Positions 1 to 10,018 of a DNA stretch of 64,000 nt are shown one piece after another. The stretch spans positions 2,320,501-2,384,500 of the forward strand of contig NZ_OX030782.1 in the NCBI RefSeq assembly GCF_943733665.1, read 5' to 3'. Position numbers and translations under genes: made by a program. The first letter of the stretch is position 1. The number at the start of each line of letters is the position of its first letter. The notes below the pieces were generated by a model, which searched no databases, was not told where the DNA came from, and worked only from the letters and a program-made list of their open reading frames with translations. Source of the DNA: Aquimarina sp. Aq107. Its GTDB lineage: Bacteria; Bacteroidota; Bacteroidia; Flavobacteriales; Flavobacteriaceae.

Positions 1-336
1 AAAATATAAAATAATATTATTCCCATCCGGATCTTTAAGTCTTGCTTCTCTCCACAACCAACTTTGATCTGTTGGTAGTAAATTGAATTCTATACCTATA
101 GATCTTAGCCTATCCACTTCTTTATCTAGTTGTTCCGTTTCAAAATAAACATAAACACCATCTTCCTCTGGTAATTTTTCAACTTCGTGAATAGAAAAAG
201 TAGCTTCTCCTTCTTTACACTCGAACCTAGCATAATGCGGTAATGCTTTTACAATTAGCACTAAACCTAATTTCTCATAAAAAGAAATAGATTCTTCCAC
301 ATTTTTAGACGGAACAGTAACCTGATTTAGATTCAT
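1..336 (-). CDS. VOC (glyoxalase-like) family protein, cut off by the window edge
   Basis: I translated this gene by hand from the ATG at 334-336; the frame stays open to base 1, so 112 codons are visible and the C-terminal end lies outside the window. The start (MNLNQVTVPSKNVEESISFY) and the late DPDGNNIILYF segment are the usual first strand/helix and last strand of a vicinal-oxygen-chelate fold (glyoxalase/bleomycin-resistance family, usually 110-130 residues), so only a few residues should be missing. The substrate cannot be told: VOC proteins include lyases, dioxygenases and resistance proteins. The start lies 6 bases after the stop of the proline dehydrogenase gene on the same strand, so the two are probably co-transcribed. 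Confidence 0.8.
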   Translation of the reverse strand, partial: MNLNQVTVPSKNVEESISFYEKLGLVLIVKALPHYARFECKEGEATFSIHEVEKLPEEDGVYVYFETEQLDKEVDRLRSIGIEFNLLPTDQSWLWREARLKDPDGNNIILYF

Positions 337-342
337 ACGTTA

Positions 343-1518
343 TTATAACTTTCTTCTTTTTCTCTCCTTAGATAGTAAATCTAATTCTCTAGTTGTTTGA
401 CCAGCAACAGAAGTATTTTCCTCTGCTCTTCTAATAAGATAAGGCATAACATCCTTTACGGGACCGAACGGTAAATATTTAGCAACATTATATCCTTCTG
501 AAGCTAGATTAAAACTAATATGATCACTCATACCATACAACTGTCCTAACCAAACTCTAGGATCATTTTTTACTATTTTTTGTTTTCTCATCAATTCAAT
601 AGCCTGATAACAACTTATTTCATTGTGAGTACCTATGAATACAGAAATATCATTTAAGTTTTCTAATATATATTCTAAAGTAGTATTAAAATTAAGGTCT
701 GTAGCCTCTTTACTTTCGCATATTGGAGTTGGGTATCCTTTTTCTGAAGCACGATCATTTTCTTTTTCCATATAAGCTCCACGAACAATCTTCATTCCGA
801 TCTTAAATCCGTATACATTCGCCTCTTCATGCAACTTTTTTAAATAAGCTAATCGATCATGTCTATACAACTGCAATGTATTATATACTATTGCTTTTTC
901 TTTATTGTATTTATGCATCATTTTGGCCACTAACTCATCCGCAGCATCTTGCATCCAACTTTCTTCTCCATCAATTAACAGCGGAACATCACATTCGTAT
1001 GCTTTTTTGCATACCTGATCAAAACGTTCTTCTATCCTTTTCCATTCTTGTTCTTCTTCTTTAGTTAATGGAGTACCTTCTGTTTTCTTTTGCCATACTA
1101 GAAATCTGCCAAAACCAGTAGGTTTAAACACAGCAAAAGGAATTGCTTCTTTTTGATCTACAAAATCAAGAATTTTCAATATCTTCTTAAGCACGTGATC
1201 AAACTGCTCTTCTTCCTCTTTACCTTCAACAGAATAATCTAAGACAGAAGAAACTCTTCCTTTATCATACATTTTTTCAACAACTGGCAAACAATCTTCT
1301 TCATCCACTCCACCACAAAAATGATCAAAAACCGTTGCCCTAATTAATCCTTTAACAGGTAAATGGGCTTTCAACGCAAAATTGGTTACTGCAGTACCAA
1401 TACGAACAAGAGGTTCATTAGCAATCATTTTAAAAAGAAAATATGCTCTTTCCAGTTCCGAATCACTTTTTAAAGCAAAAGCAGTTTCGGTATTATCAAA
1501 CAAAGTATGTTCCTTCAT
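343..1518 (-). CDS. Proline dehydrogenase (monofunctional)
   Basis: FAD enzyme that oxidises proline to pyrroline-5-carboxylate and passes electrons to the quinone pool at the inner membrane; first step of proline catabolism. The 391-residue protein has the PRODH TIM-barrel signatures: KIVRGAY at about 243-249, GTHNE at 296-300, QLYGMSD at 326-332 and YLIRRAEEN at 360-368, the last carrying the paired arginines that bind the proline carboxylate. It has no P5C dehydrogenase domain, so it is the stand-alone form rather than bifunctional PutA. The start is the ATG at 1516-1518. It is divergent from aroB, and a TATATTTG promoter element lies about 100 bases upstream. The VOC gene follows within 6 bases. 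Confidence 0.93.
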   Translation of the reverse strand: MKEHTLFDNTETAFALKSDSELERAYFLFKMIANEPLVRIGTAVTNFALKAHLPVKGLIRATVFDHFCGGVDEEDCLPVVEKMYDKGRVSSVLDYSVEGKEEEEQFDHVLKKILKILDFVDQKEAIPFAVFKPTGFGRFLVWQKKTEGTPLTKEEEQEWKRIEERFDQVCKKAYECDVPLLIDGEESWMQDAADELVAKMMHKYNKEKAIVYNTLQLYRHDRLAYLKKLHEEANVYGFKIGMKIVRGAYMEKENDRASEKGYPTPICESKEATDLNFNTTLEYILENLNDISVFIGTHNEISCYQAIELMRKQKIVKNDPRVWLGQLYGMSDHISFNLASEGYNVAKYLPFGPVKDVMPYLIRRAEENTSVAGQTTRELDLLSKERKRRKL

Positions 1519-1613
1519 TAAGTCTAAATTTTAAATATTCTTAACAATCAACCTAAATTCATTAAAATAACCATAGTATTATTAACTACTAGCTATTTGT
1601 TTTAAGATATCTG

Positions 1614-1647
1614 CAAATATAGAACTTGGAAGTTTATTTTATTACAA
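1614..1647 (-). promoter_or_regulatory. Candidate Bacteroidota promoter of the proline dehydrogenase gene
   Basis: Read on the minus strand, TATATTTG (1621 down to 1614) matches the -7 consensus TAnnTTTG exactly. A TTG at 1647-1645 stands 23 bases upstream, at the long end of the usual spacing. It would give a 5' untranslated region of about 90 bases. Confidence 0.45.
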
Positions 1648-1684
1648 ATTCTACTTAATTTCACAGCCTGTTAAAACACCTTTT

Positions 1685-2755
1685 ATGAAGCCCATAGTTT
1701 CTAAAGATTCTATCGTATATTTTAACGATGAATGCTACACCGCACTTAATGCCTATTTAGAAAAAGCAAACCATTCTAAAATTTTCATTCTTGTCGATAG
1801 TAATACCTATCAAAACTGTTACGCTCATTTTATGAGTAAGATTGAAAAAGAATATGAGGTTGAAGTTTTAGAAATCGAACCTGGAGAAATCAATAAAAAT
1901 ATTGATACATGTACTAGCATATGGAATGTACTTGCAGAATATGGAGCTGACAGAAAAAGTTTATTAATTAATTTAGGTGGTGGTGTAGTTACCGATCTTG
2001 GAGGATTTATTGCTTGTACATACAAACGGGGTATTAGTTATATTAATGTACCCACTTCTTTATTAGCCATGGTGGATGCCTCTGTTGGAGGAAAAACAGG
2101 TGTGGACCTTGGGAATCTTAAAAATATGGTTGGTGTCATTAGCGAATCCGAAATGGTTCTGGTCGATACTGAATTTTTAGGAACTTTGCCTGTTAATCAA
2201 ATGTGTAGCGGTTTTGCAGAAATGCTAAAACATGGATTAATACAAGACAGAGCATATTGGGATAAAATGAGCGACCTTTCTAAATTAACCACAGATGATT
2301 TAGATCAATTAATCTATGACTCTGTAATAATCAAAAATAAGATTGTTTTTGAAGACCCTACCGAACAGAATATCAGAAAATACTTGAATTTTGGTCATAC
2401 ACTTGGTCATGCCATTGAATCTTTTTACTTAACACATCCAGAAAAACCTGAATTATTACATGGAGAAGCGATTGCCATTGGTATGATTCTAGAAGGCTTT
2501 ATATCCGCAGCATTGCTATCTGTTACAGAATTAGAGCTTATTCAAATCACCCAAGTGATCCTAGCTACATTCCCTAAAGTTGATATTGATCCTAAAGATT
2601 ATCCTGCAATTATGGAACTATTAGTTCATGACAAAAAGAATGAAAAAGGGAATATTTATTTTGTATTGCTTAATACCATTGGCGATGCTAAATATAACTG
2701 TATTGTTTCTGATGATTTAATAATTGATGCTTTTGAATACTATGCATCGTTATAA
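1685..2755 (+). CDS. aroB: 3-dehydroquinate synthase
   Basis: Second step of the shikimate pathway: NAD- and metal-dependent conversion of DAHP to 3-dehydroquinate in the cytoplasm. The 356-residue length is normal. Visible motifs are the NAD-binding GGGVVTDLGGF (98-108), PTSLLAMVDASVGGKTG (123-139), and the metal site, with a glutamate in SGFAEMLKHG (about 179), the GHTLGHAIE histidines (237-245) and LLHGEA (about 257-262). The start is the ATG at 1685. It stands alone, divergent from the proline dehydrogenase gene and followed on the same strand by an unrelated envelope protein 47 bases later; no other shikimate gene is nearby. Confidence 0.96.
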   Translation: MKPIVSKDSIVYFNDECYTALNAYLEKANHSKIFILVDSNTYQNCYAHFMSKIEKEYEVEVLEIEPGEINKNIDTCTSIWNVLAEYGADRKSLLINLGGGVVTDLGGFIACTYKRGISYINVPTSLLAMVDASVGGKTGVDLGNLKNMVGVISESEMVLVDTEFLGTLPVNQMCSGFAEMLKHGLIQDRAYWDKMSDLSKLTTDDLDQLIYDSVIIKNKIVFEDPTEQNIRKYLNFGHTLGHAIESFYLTHPEKPELLHGEAIAIGMILEGFISAALLSVTELELIQITQVILATFPKVDIDPKDYPAIMELLVHDKKNEKGNIYFVLLNTIGDAKYNCIVSDDLIIDAFEYYASL

Positions 2756-2802
2756 TTTCAGTTTGATTTAATATCTTTAAAACTGAATAAAATCTTACTA
2801 TC

Positions 2803-3519
2803 TTGAAAAAAAGACTTTTTAAACTTTTAAAAATATTTTTTACCAGCATATTGGTTATTGTTATATTTCTAATTGCTATTCTATATTTCTCTCTACATCA
2901 AAAAATGCCTAGTGGTACTGCTGGAGAGGAAGCTGATAACTTTGCTTTACAAATCCAGAAAGCGGTAAACCATGATAAATTTATTAATACAGACTACATT
3001 CAGTGGTCTTTTAGAGACAAAAATCATTATATCTGGAATAAAAAATCTGGAAAAGTCGAAGTAAAATGGGATACTTATCAAGCAAACCTTGATCTACAAA
3101 ACTCTGAAAACAGTTCTATTACTGAGGATGGAAAGTTGATTGATTCTCCAGAAAAAGATAAGTTATTAAACAAAGCACTAGCCTATTTTAATAATGATTC
3201 ATTTTGGGTAGTAGCCCCTCATAAACTTTTTGATAATGGAGTGACTCGAAAATTAGTTGATTTAGAAAATGGCACTAAGGGTTTATTAGTTACTTATGAT
3301 TCAGGTGGCACTACACCTGGAGATTCATATCTATGGAAAGTTGATAAAAACTATTTGCCAACTACCTATCAAATGTGGGTTTCATTAATTCCTATTGGAG
3401 GTATCGAAGCTAGTTGGGAGAACTGGAAAACAACGGAAAGTGGAGCCTATTTAGCACAATACCACAAAGCATTAGGTGTTGGGATTCCGATTAGTAATTT
3501 AAGAGCTTGGAATGAGTAA
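2803..3519 (+). CDS. Membrane-anchored hypothetical protein with a periplasmic domain
   Basis: 238 residues of unknown function. A lysine-rich start is followed by one hydrophobic helix (about residues 10-31), so the rest (about 205 residues) probably lies in the periplasm. That part is rich in aromatic residues and beta-type sequence, with several Trp, Tyr and Asn (for example QWSFRDKNHYIW), and no catalytic motif I recognise. Translation appears to start at TTG (2803-2805): the first in-frame ATG comes only after the membrane helix, which would remove the anchor. It lies 47 bases after aroB and may share its transcript. I know of no defined domain. Confidence 0.7.
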   Translation: MKKRLFKLLKIFFTSILVIVIFLIAILYFSLHQKMPSGTAGEEADNFALQIQKAVNHDKFINTDYIQWSFRDKNHYIWNKKSGKVEVKWDTYQANLDLQNSENSSITEDGKLIDSPEKDKLLNKALAYFNNDSFWVVAPHKLFDNGVTRKLVDLENGTKGLLVTYDSGGTTPGDSYLWKVDKNYLPTTYQMWVSLIPIGGIEASWENWKTTESGAYLAQYHKALGVGIPISNLRAWNE

Positions 3520-3646
3520 AATAAGTAGTTAATATAAAATATCGTAATCAGTACTCTTTACTATGTACTTAGTGCTGTATCGACATGTAAAATTTATATA
3601 TAATAAGACTAATATTATTACTGATATAATATTAAGAATCAATAAG

Positions 3647-4237
3647 TCATTCGCATTCATAATTATAGAAATCTACGATTAAACTAAAATCGTCTTTTGT
3701 AAGTTCTTCTTGTTTGATTTTATAGATAAGTTCTTTACAATCACTAAAATAATCTAAAGCAACTTTTTTAAAATTAGCACTAAAAAACCCACTTGATATC
3801 AGAGGTGTTACCTCTTCTTCCCCTTCTCTTTGTACATAATAATCAACCAAGTTCTTTTTTAAACCATAAAAAGGTAGTCCATTACTATCTACAGGTAAGT
3901 AAACTCCTTTAAATTTTCTATAAATGGTTAATTTTCCTTCTTCTATTAATTCTAGGTATTTGTACTTTGACGTTCCTTTAATTTTTTTATACGCTCTAAA
4001 ATAAACTCCATCTTTCTTGTAAATCTTAATCTTTTCGACATCTTTTAAATCGATAAAACGAGGTTTTTCTTTTTTGTTCTTTCTGTACTTCATTGTGCCA
4101 TCAGAAAGAGTTTTTCCTAAACCCTTTAATCGAGTACCATCTTTAAAAATTAGAACAACACCATTTTTTTGGCTATATACTTCTGATTGACTAATACCAA
4201 AAAAGATAAATAAAAAGAAAAATATATTTTTAAGCAT
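3647..4237 (-). CDS. Exported hypothetical protein
   Basis: 196 residues with a signal peptide (MLKNIFFFLFIFFGISQSEVYSQ, cleavage likely around residue 22). The mature part is lysine- and tyrosine-rich and opens with a strand pattern (VVLIFKDGTRLKGLGKTLSDG) seen in many small Bacteroidota periplasmic proteins; no enzyme motif is visible. It starts 11 bases after the stop of the DASS transporter gene on the same strand, so it is probably the last gene of that transcript. Function is unknown. Confidence 0.7.
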   Translation of the reverse strand: MLKNIFFFLFIFFGISQSEVYSQKNGVVLIFKDGTRLKGLGKTLSDGTMKYRKNKKEKPRFIDLKDVEKIKIYKKDGVYFRAYKKIKGTSKYKYLELIEEGKLTIYRKFKGVYLPVDSNGLPFYGLKKNLVDYYVQREGEEEVTPLISSGFFSANFKKVALDYFSDCKELIYKIKQEELTKDDFSLIVDFYNYECE

Positions 4238-4248
4238 ACTAACTCCTA

Positions 4249-5691
4249 TTAGAATAACAAAGACACATAAAACTTAAACAACAAAACCAATAATATCACA
4301 GAGATGATATTTAGAATCAATCCCGCTTTTACCATTTCAGATACCTTTACATAACCACTAGCAAATACAATAGCATTTGGTGGTGTTGCCATAGGTAACA
4401 TAAATGCACAACTAGCAGCCATTGTTACTGGAATTAATAAATGTAACATTGGTATATCAAGTCCTAATGCAATACCCGCCACCACAGGAACAAAAATCGC
4501 TACCAGCGCAACATTACTCATCAATTCGGTCATAAAAAGCATAAAAACGATCAGTAATAGTGTAACTACTAATAAGCTCAATCCTTTATTAGCAGCAATC
4601 ATATTAGCTACCAACTCTATTAAACCTGCATGTGACAGACCACTTGCCAAAGCTAATCCTCCACCAAATAAAATTAAAATCCCCCAAGGAAGTTTTTGTG
4701 TGTCTTTCCAAACCAATGTAAACTCTCCTTTACTTAACTTAAAAGGAATAACAAATAAAGCGAAGGCTCCCATCATACTAATTCCAGTATCTGATAATTT
4801 TAAACCAGGAAAAAAACCATTAATTGTAGTTCTAGAAATCCATAAAAATATCACCGCACTAAAAATCATTAACACTCTTCTCTCAGTTTGTTTAATTTTA
4901 CCAAGCTTTTTTAATTCCTTATCAATAACTTCTTTAGAAGCAGAAAAGTCAACAATACGATTAGGATATATCCATTTTACGATCACTAAGTAAACAATTC
5001 CGATCATCAATACAGAAAAAGGAAATGCTAGTAACATCCAATTCAGAAAAGAGATCTCTATTTTATATTCATTTTCTAAAAATCCAACTAAGACAGAGTT
5101 TGGCGGTGTACCGATAATAGTTGCAACTCCACCTACATTAGCAGAAAATGCAATCCCTAACATAATGCTCAGTGCAAAGTTTCTGTCATTTTTAGTAAAA
5201 CCATCCTTATCATCTACTAACAATTGAATTACGGATAACGCAATTGGCAACATAACTACTGTACAAGCCGTATTACTAATCCACATACTCATAAAAGCAG
5301 TGGCAATCATAAATCCAAGAATTACACGATCAGGACTGGTTCCTGTTATTTTTATAATAGACAGTGCTATTCGCTTATGGAGATTTACTTTTTCTAAAGC
5401 CAACGCCATCACAAAACCACCAAAAAACAAGAATACTATTGGGCTACCATAACTTTGCGAAACCGTTTTTAGGTCCAAAACTCCCACTAATGGAAATAAT
5501 ATTAAAGGAATCAAAGCCGTAACCGATATAGAAACTGCCTCCGTTATCCACCAAACAATCATCCAAACCGCTACCGAAATTACTTTGTCGGCAATTTCTG
5601 AAACGAGAACAATAGGAAGATTGATCAATAGCAAAAATAATATCGGCCCTGCTATTAATCCAATCTTTTTGATGAGTGGATATGGTGTCAT
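4249..5691 (-). CDS. SLC13/DASS family sodium-coupled anion transporter
   Basis: 480-residue inner-membrane protein with about 11-13 hydrophobic segments. It carries the two helix-break motifs of the divalent anion:sodium symporter family: WISNTACTVVMLP followed by IGTPPNSVLVG in the first half, and a LMSNVALVAIFVP segment followed by ATPPNAIVFASGYV in the second. Family members import succinate, malate, citrate or sulfate with sodium; the substrate cannot be read from the sequence, but a C4-dicarboxylate is most likely. Its ATG directly abuts the stop codon of the upstream gene (5692), which implies translational coupling. Confidence 0.9.
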   Translation of the reverse strand: MTPYPLIKKIGLIAGPILFLLLINLPIVLVSEIADKVISVAVWMIVWWITEAVSISVTALIPLILFPLVGVLDLKTVSQSYGSPIVFLFFGGFVMALALEKVNLHKRIALSIIKITGTSPDRVILGFMIATAFMSMWISNTACTVVMLPIALSVIQLLVDDKDGFTKNDRNFALSIMLGIAFSANVGGVATIIGTPPNSVLVGFLENEYKIEISFLNWMLLAFPFSVLMIGIVYLVIVKWIYPNRIVDFSASKEVIDKELKKLGKIKQTERRVLMIFSAVIFLWISRTTINGFFPGLKLSDTGISMMGAFALFVIPFKLSKGEFTLVWKDTQKLPWGILILFGGGLALASGLSHAGLIELVANMIAANKGLSLLVVTLLLIVFMLFMTELMSNVALVAIFVPVVAGIALGLDIPMLHLLIPVTMAASCAFMLPMATPPNAIVFASGYVKVSEMVKAGLILNIISVILLVLLFKFYVSLLF

Positions 5692-6216
5692 TTATTTTTT
5701 GCTACTTCCAGTGAATTGTTGAGATTTATTACTAAATAACACATTAAAAGTTGTTAAACTTCCATACATACGTGTAATATATTGCTGTAGATCTACCTTA
5801 TCTTGATCATCAATTACCTTAGAACTATTGATCTTTTGTTCCATGACACGGATACGATCTCGTACCATCACTATTTTATGAAAGAAGGTATCAATCGGAA
5901 TTTCTTTAGAAGCTAAATTAGTGTCTCCAGGTTCTAGTATGATCTTACCACCTTTCCATTTATCTGCAATTGGAACAATTTCGGAGATATCACTGTATCT
6001 TTTTAATAATTCTCTAAATGTTCGTTCTACTTCATAGAAACTAATAGTATCAACTTCATCCTCTACTCCATCGATTATTTCAAAATCTTCATCAACATCA
6101 ATAGTTTCTAATCCATTTTCTATAAAAGTTACCCAATACATTTTTGCGGTAACATTAGTAACTACACCCAATCCATAGGTTGGATGCTTTATTCTAGAGC
6201 CAATTCCTAATATCAT
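5692..6216 (-). CDS. Hypothetical protein with an N-terminal SH3-like (CarD/Tudor-type) segment
   Basis: 174 residues. The start (GIGSRIKHPTYGLGVVTNV, then YWVTFIENGLETIDVDEDFEII) looks like a small five-stranded beta-barrel of the SH3/CarD RNA-polymerase-interacting or Tudor type. The rest is helical, with heptad-like spacing around residues 110-150. There is no membrane segment or signal peptide, so it is cytoplasmic. No function is known to me. The stop codon touches the start of the downstream DASS transporter. A conserved cytoplasmic Bacteroidota protein is the safest description. Confidence 0.7.
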   Translation of the reverse strand: MILGIGSRIKHPTYGLGVVTNVTAKMYWVTFIENGLETIDVDEDFEIIDGVEDEVDTISFYEVERTFRELLKRYSDISEIVPIADKWKGGKIILEPGDTNLASKEIPIDTFFHKIVMVRDRIRVMEQKINSSKVIDDQDKVDLQQYITRMYGSLTTFNVLFSNKSQQFTGSSKK

Positions 6217-6341
6217 TAATCTATGTTTTTAAGCTAAAATAAAAAAGTATGACGGTTTTATACACTGATTAATAAAAAATTATAACAGCTATTTAACAAT
6301 TGTAAAAGCCAGCCTCATTTTACTAACACATTACAAATAAC

Positions 6342-6349
6342 TACATTTG
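6342..6349 (+). promoter_or_regulatory. -7 element of the uvrA promoter
   Basis: TACATTTG fits TAnnTTTG exactly and ends 19 bases before the uvrA ATG. No TTG stands at the usual -33 distance, so the promoter may be weak or activated. I see no obvious LexA-type palindrome around it. Confidence 0.45.
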
Positions 6350-6368
6350 CAATCTTGGTTAAAAATTT

Positions 6369-9200
6369 ATGGCAATTTCAGAGGAAAATATTGAAGTTTT
6401 AGGAGCAAGAGTTCATAATCTAAAAAATATTGATGTAACCATACCCCGTGAAAAACTTGTTGTTATCACAGGGTTATCGGGATCAGGTAAGTCATCATTA
6501 GCTTTTGACACAATTTATGCTGAGGGACAACGCAGGTATATTGAAACTTTTTCTGCATATGCTAGACAATTTTTAGGGAGTTTAGAGCGACCTGATGTGG
6601 ATAAAATTGATGGCCTCTCTCCTGTTATTGCTATTGAACAAAAAACTACAAGTAAAAGCCCAAGAAGTACAGTAGGAACAATTACCGAAATTTATGATTT
6701 CTTAAGACTATTGTTTGCTCGTGGTAGTGATGCCTATAGCTATAATACCGGCGAAAAAATGGTGAGCTACAGTGATGAGCAAATCAAAGATCTTATTCTT
6801 AAGGATTTTAATGGAAAGAGAATAAACATTCTCGCTCCTATTGTACGATCTCGAAAAGGACATTACCGAGAACTTTTTGAGCAAATAGCCAAACAAGGTT
6901 TTGTTAAGGTTAGAACAGATGGTGAGATCAAAGATATCACCAAAGGCATGAAATTAGATCGATACAAAAATCACGATATTGAAATTGTTATTGATCGTCT
7001 TGCAGTTAGTGATGATAAAGACAACTCTAAACGATTGATGGAAACCATTAATACTGCTATGTATCATGGTGATGATGTCTTAATGGTAATTGAACAAGAA
7101 TCTCAAGAGGCACGTTTCTTTAGCAGAAATTTAATGTGTCCTTCTAGTGGAATCTCCTATCCTAATCCTGAACCAAATAACTTTTCATTTAACTCTCCAA
7201 AAGGAGCATGTCCTAAATGTAACGGTATTGGAAATCTGTACGAGGTAAACGTAAAAAAAATTATCCCTGATGATTCTAAATCAATTAAAAATGGAGGTTT
7301 AGTTCCACAAGGACCTCAGAAAAATAACTGGATATTTAAACAACTAGAATTAATTGCACAGCGTTTTGACTTCAAATTAAGTGACCCGATAAAAAATATT
7401 CCAGCAGAGGCTATGGAAATTATTCTTTATGGAGGAAAAGAAAAATTCACTGTAGATAGTAAAACACTTGGTGTTAAAAGAGAATACAAGATTGATTTTG
7501 AAGGAATTGCTACATTTATAGACAATACTTACACTAATAATGATTCGACCTCTTTACGCAGATGGGCAAAAGATTTTATGGATAATATCCAATGTCCAGA
7601 ATGTAATGGTTCTAGATTAAGAAAAGAATCTTTATACTTTAAGGTTGGTGAGAAAAATATTGCTGATTTGGCCAATATGGATATAAGCGAATTGGCTGAT
7701 TGGTTTAAAAAATTACCAGAACAACTTAGCGACAAGCAGAAACAAATTTCTGGCGAAATTTTAAAAGAGATCAATGCTAGAATACAATTTTTAATTGATG
7801 TCGGATTAACTTATCTATCTTTAAACAGAAGCAGTAAATCACTTTCTGGTGGAGAAGCACAACGTATTCGGTTAGCAACACAAATAGGATCTCAATTAGT
7901 AGGAGTATTATATATCTTAGATGAACCAAGTATTGGACTACATCAGCGAGACAATGAGAAGTTGATTAACTCCTTAGTACAATTAAGAGATATAGGTAAT
8001 TCCGTGATTGTTGTAGAACACGATAAAGATATGATCGAGCGAGCTGATCATGTCATTGATATTGGACCTAGAGCAGGAAAACACGGAGGAGAAATTATTA
8101 GTGAGGGTACTCCAAAAAACCTCCTAACACACAACACTCTTACTGCTGATTATTTAAGTGGTAAAAAAGAAATTAAAGTTCCCGAAAAAAGAAGACAAGG
8201 AAACGGTAAGAAAATCTCTTTAACTGGAGCAACCGGGAATAATCTAAAAAATGTTTCTATAGATATTCCTTTAGGAAAGATGGTTGCTGTTACAGGAGTT
8301 TCTGGTAGTGGTAAATCTACACTGATAAATGAAACATTATATCCTATTCTTAATGCATATTATTTTAATGGAGTTAAGAAACCAATGCCTTATAAAAAGA
8401 TAAAAGGCTTAGAAAATGCGGATAAAGTAATCGATATTAATCAATCCCCAATTGGAAGAACACCAAGATCTAATCCTGCTACATATACCGGTGTATTTTC
8501 GGAGATTAGAAATTTATTTTCCAAAACACCTGAGGCAATGATTCGAGGATATAAACCTGGACGTTTTAGTTTTAATGTAGCTGGAGGTAGATGTGAAACC
8601 TGTAAAGGAGGAGGTTTGCGAGTTATAGAAATGAATTTCTTACCAGATGTGTATGTAGAATGCGAAACATGTCAGGGAAAAAGATTTAATAGAGAAACCC
8701 TAGAAATAAGATATAAAGGAAAATCCATCTCTGATGTGTTGGAAATGACAATCAATGAAGCTTGTGATTTTTTTGATCAAATTCCTAAAATTTTTAGAAA
8801 ACTTAAAACTATTAGAAGTGTTGGTTTAGGATATATTACACTTGGGCAACAATCCACAACACTATCAGGTGGAGAAGCACAACGAATAAAACTGGCTACC
8901 GAATTGTCCAAAAGAGATACCGGAAATACTTTTTATATCTTAGACGAGCCAACAACAGGGCTTCATTTTGAAGATATTAGAGTATTAATGGACGTATTAA
9001 ACGAATTAGTTGATAAAGGTAATACGGTACTAATAATTGAACATAACCTTGATGTAGTCAAAATGGCTGATTATATTATTGACATAGGATATGAAGGTGG
9101 TAAAAACGGTGGCGAGGTAGTAGCAAAAGGTACTCCTGAACAAATTATTAAAAACAAGAAGAGTTATACTGCGAAGTTTTTAGAAAAAGAACTGCGATAA
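6369..9200 (+). CDS. uvrA: Excinuclease ABC subunit A
   Basis: ATPase and damage-recognition subunit of nucleotide excision repair, which loads UvrB on lesions. The 943-residue length is typical. It has two ABC modules: Walker [10 protein letters not shown] at 35-43 and GVSGSGKST near 642-650, and the signature LSGGEAQRI twice (about 491 and 833). Zinc-binding CxxC pairs are seen near 280 (CPKC), 408 (CPEC), 741 (CETC) and 764 (CETC). The [11 protein letters not shown] and [11 protein letters not shown] segments are the Walker B/D-loops. uvrB and uvrC are not nearby. The ATG at 6369 places the first motif at the usual distance. Confidence 0.97.
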   Translation: MAISEENIEVLGARVHNLKNIDVTIPREKLVVITGLSGSGKSSLAFDTIYAEGQRRYIETFSAYARQFLGSLERPDVDKIDGLSPVIAIEQKTTSKSPRSTVGTITEIYDFLRLLFARGSDAYSYNTGEKMVSYSDEQIKDLILKDFNGKRINILAPIVRSRKGHYRELFEQIAKQGFVKVRTDGEIKDITKGMKLDRYKNHDIEIVIDRLAVSDDKDNSKRLMETINTAMYHGDDVLMVIEQESQEARFFSRNLMCPSSGISYPNPEPNNFSFNSPKGACPKCNGIGNLYEVNVKKIIPDDSKSIKNGGLVPQGPQKNNWIFKQLELIAQRFDFKLSDPIKNIPAEAMEIILYGGKEKFTVDSKTLGVKREYKIDFEGIATFIDNTYTNNDSTSLRRWAKDFMDNIQCPECNGSRLRKESLYFKVGEKNIADLANMDISELADWFKKLPEQLSDKQKQISGEILKEINARIQFLIDVGLTYLSLNRSSKSLSGGEAQRIRLATQIGSQLVGVLYILDEPSIGLHQRDNEKLINSLVQLRDIGNSVIVVEHDKDMIERADHVIDIGPRAGKHGGEIISEGTPKNLLTHNTLTADYLSGKKEIKVPEKRRQGNGKKISLTGATGNNLKNVSIDIPLGKMVAVTGVSGSGKSTLINETLYPILNAYYFNGVKKPMPYKKIKGLENADKVIDINQSPIGRTPRSNPATYTGVFSEIRNLFSKTPEAMIRGYKPGRFSFNVAGGRCETCKGGGLRVIEMNFLPDVYVECETCQGKRFNRETLEIRYKGKSISDVLEMTINEACDFFDQIPKIFRKLKTIRSVGLGYITLGQQSTTLSGGEAQRIKLATELSKRDTGNTFYILDEPTTGLHFEDIRVLMDVLNELVDKGNTVLIIEHNLDVVKMADYIIDIGYEGGKNGGEVVAKGTPEQIIKNKKSYTAKFLEKELR

Positions 9201-9291
9201 ATAATTTCTTCAATTTTGAAAATAAATAAACAAATAACAACAACTTGTTAAACAAATATCAGTTATTAACTGAGGTAATAAAATAAATTTT

Positions 9292-9981
9292 ATGAGAAAA
9301 GAACAACATCACAAAGGTTGGAACGAAATAAAAACAAATGATTCTTGGGCTATTTTTAAGATCATGGGAGAGTTCGTAAATGGATTTGAAAAAATGAGTA
9401 AAATAGGACCTTGTGTATCTATATTTGGATCCGCCAGGACTAAAACGGATGACAAATATTATCAACTAGCTGTTGATGTAGCTCATAAAATAGTAGATCA
9501 CGGATATGGAGTTATTACTGGTGGTGGTCCAGGTATTATGGAAGCTGGTAATAAAGGTGCTCATTTAGGTGGAGGAACCTCTGTAGGTTTAAATATTGAT
9601 TTACCTTTTGAACAACACGATAATCCATACATTGACAGTGATAAAAGCTTAGATTTTGATTATTTCTTTGTTAGAAAAGTAATGTTTGTTAAATACTCTC
9701 AGGGATTTGTGGTTATGCCTGGAGGATTTGGAACGCTCGACGAACTGTTTGAAGCAATAACATTGATACAAACAAAAAAAATAGCAACATTTCCTATTAT
9801 TTTAGTAAGTACTGAGTTCTGGGGAGGACTAATGGATTGGGTAAAGAGTACTCTTTTAGATAAATTTGGAAACATCAGTCCTGGAGATATGGATTTAATT
9901 CATATTGTAGATACTCCAGAAGAAGTATTACAGATTCTAGATAAATTCTATGGAAAATACAATTTAAGTCCAAATTTCTAG
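9292..9981 (+). CDS. LOG family protein (Rossman-fold nucleotide hydrolase)
   Basis: 229 residues, cytoplasmic. It contains the two family motifs: a GGGPGIMEAGNKGA loop (about 79-92) and PGGFGTLDELFE (about 143-154), the PGGxGTxxE site that binds the phosphoribose. Proteins of this type (TIGR00730/LOG) cleave nucleoside 5'-monophosphates to ribose 5-phosphate and a base; in plants the substrate is cytokinin monophosphate, and in bacteria several act on AMP or other purine monophosphates. The substrate here is not known. It follows uvrA by 91 bases and precedes the secreted nuclease-like gene by 37. Confidence 0.92.
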   Translation: MRKEQHHKGWNEIKTNDSWAIFKIMGEFVNGFEKMSKIGPCVSIFGSARTKTDDKYYQLAVDVAHKIVDHGYGVITGGGPGIMEAGNKGAHLGGGTSVGLNIDLPFEQHDNPYIDSDKSLDFDYFFVRKVMFVKYSQGFVVMPGGFGTLDELFEAITLIQTKKIATFPIILVSTEFWGGLMDWVKSTLLDKFGNISPGDMDLIHIVDTPEEVLQILDKFYGKYNLSPNF

Positions 9982-10018
9982 AGACACCTCTTTTCACACA
10001 AACTCAACAAACTCAATA

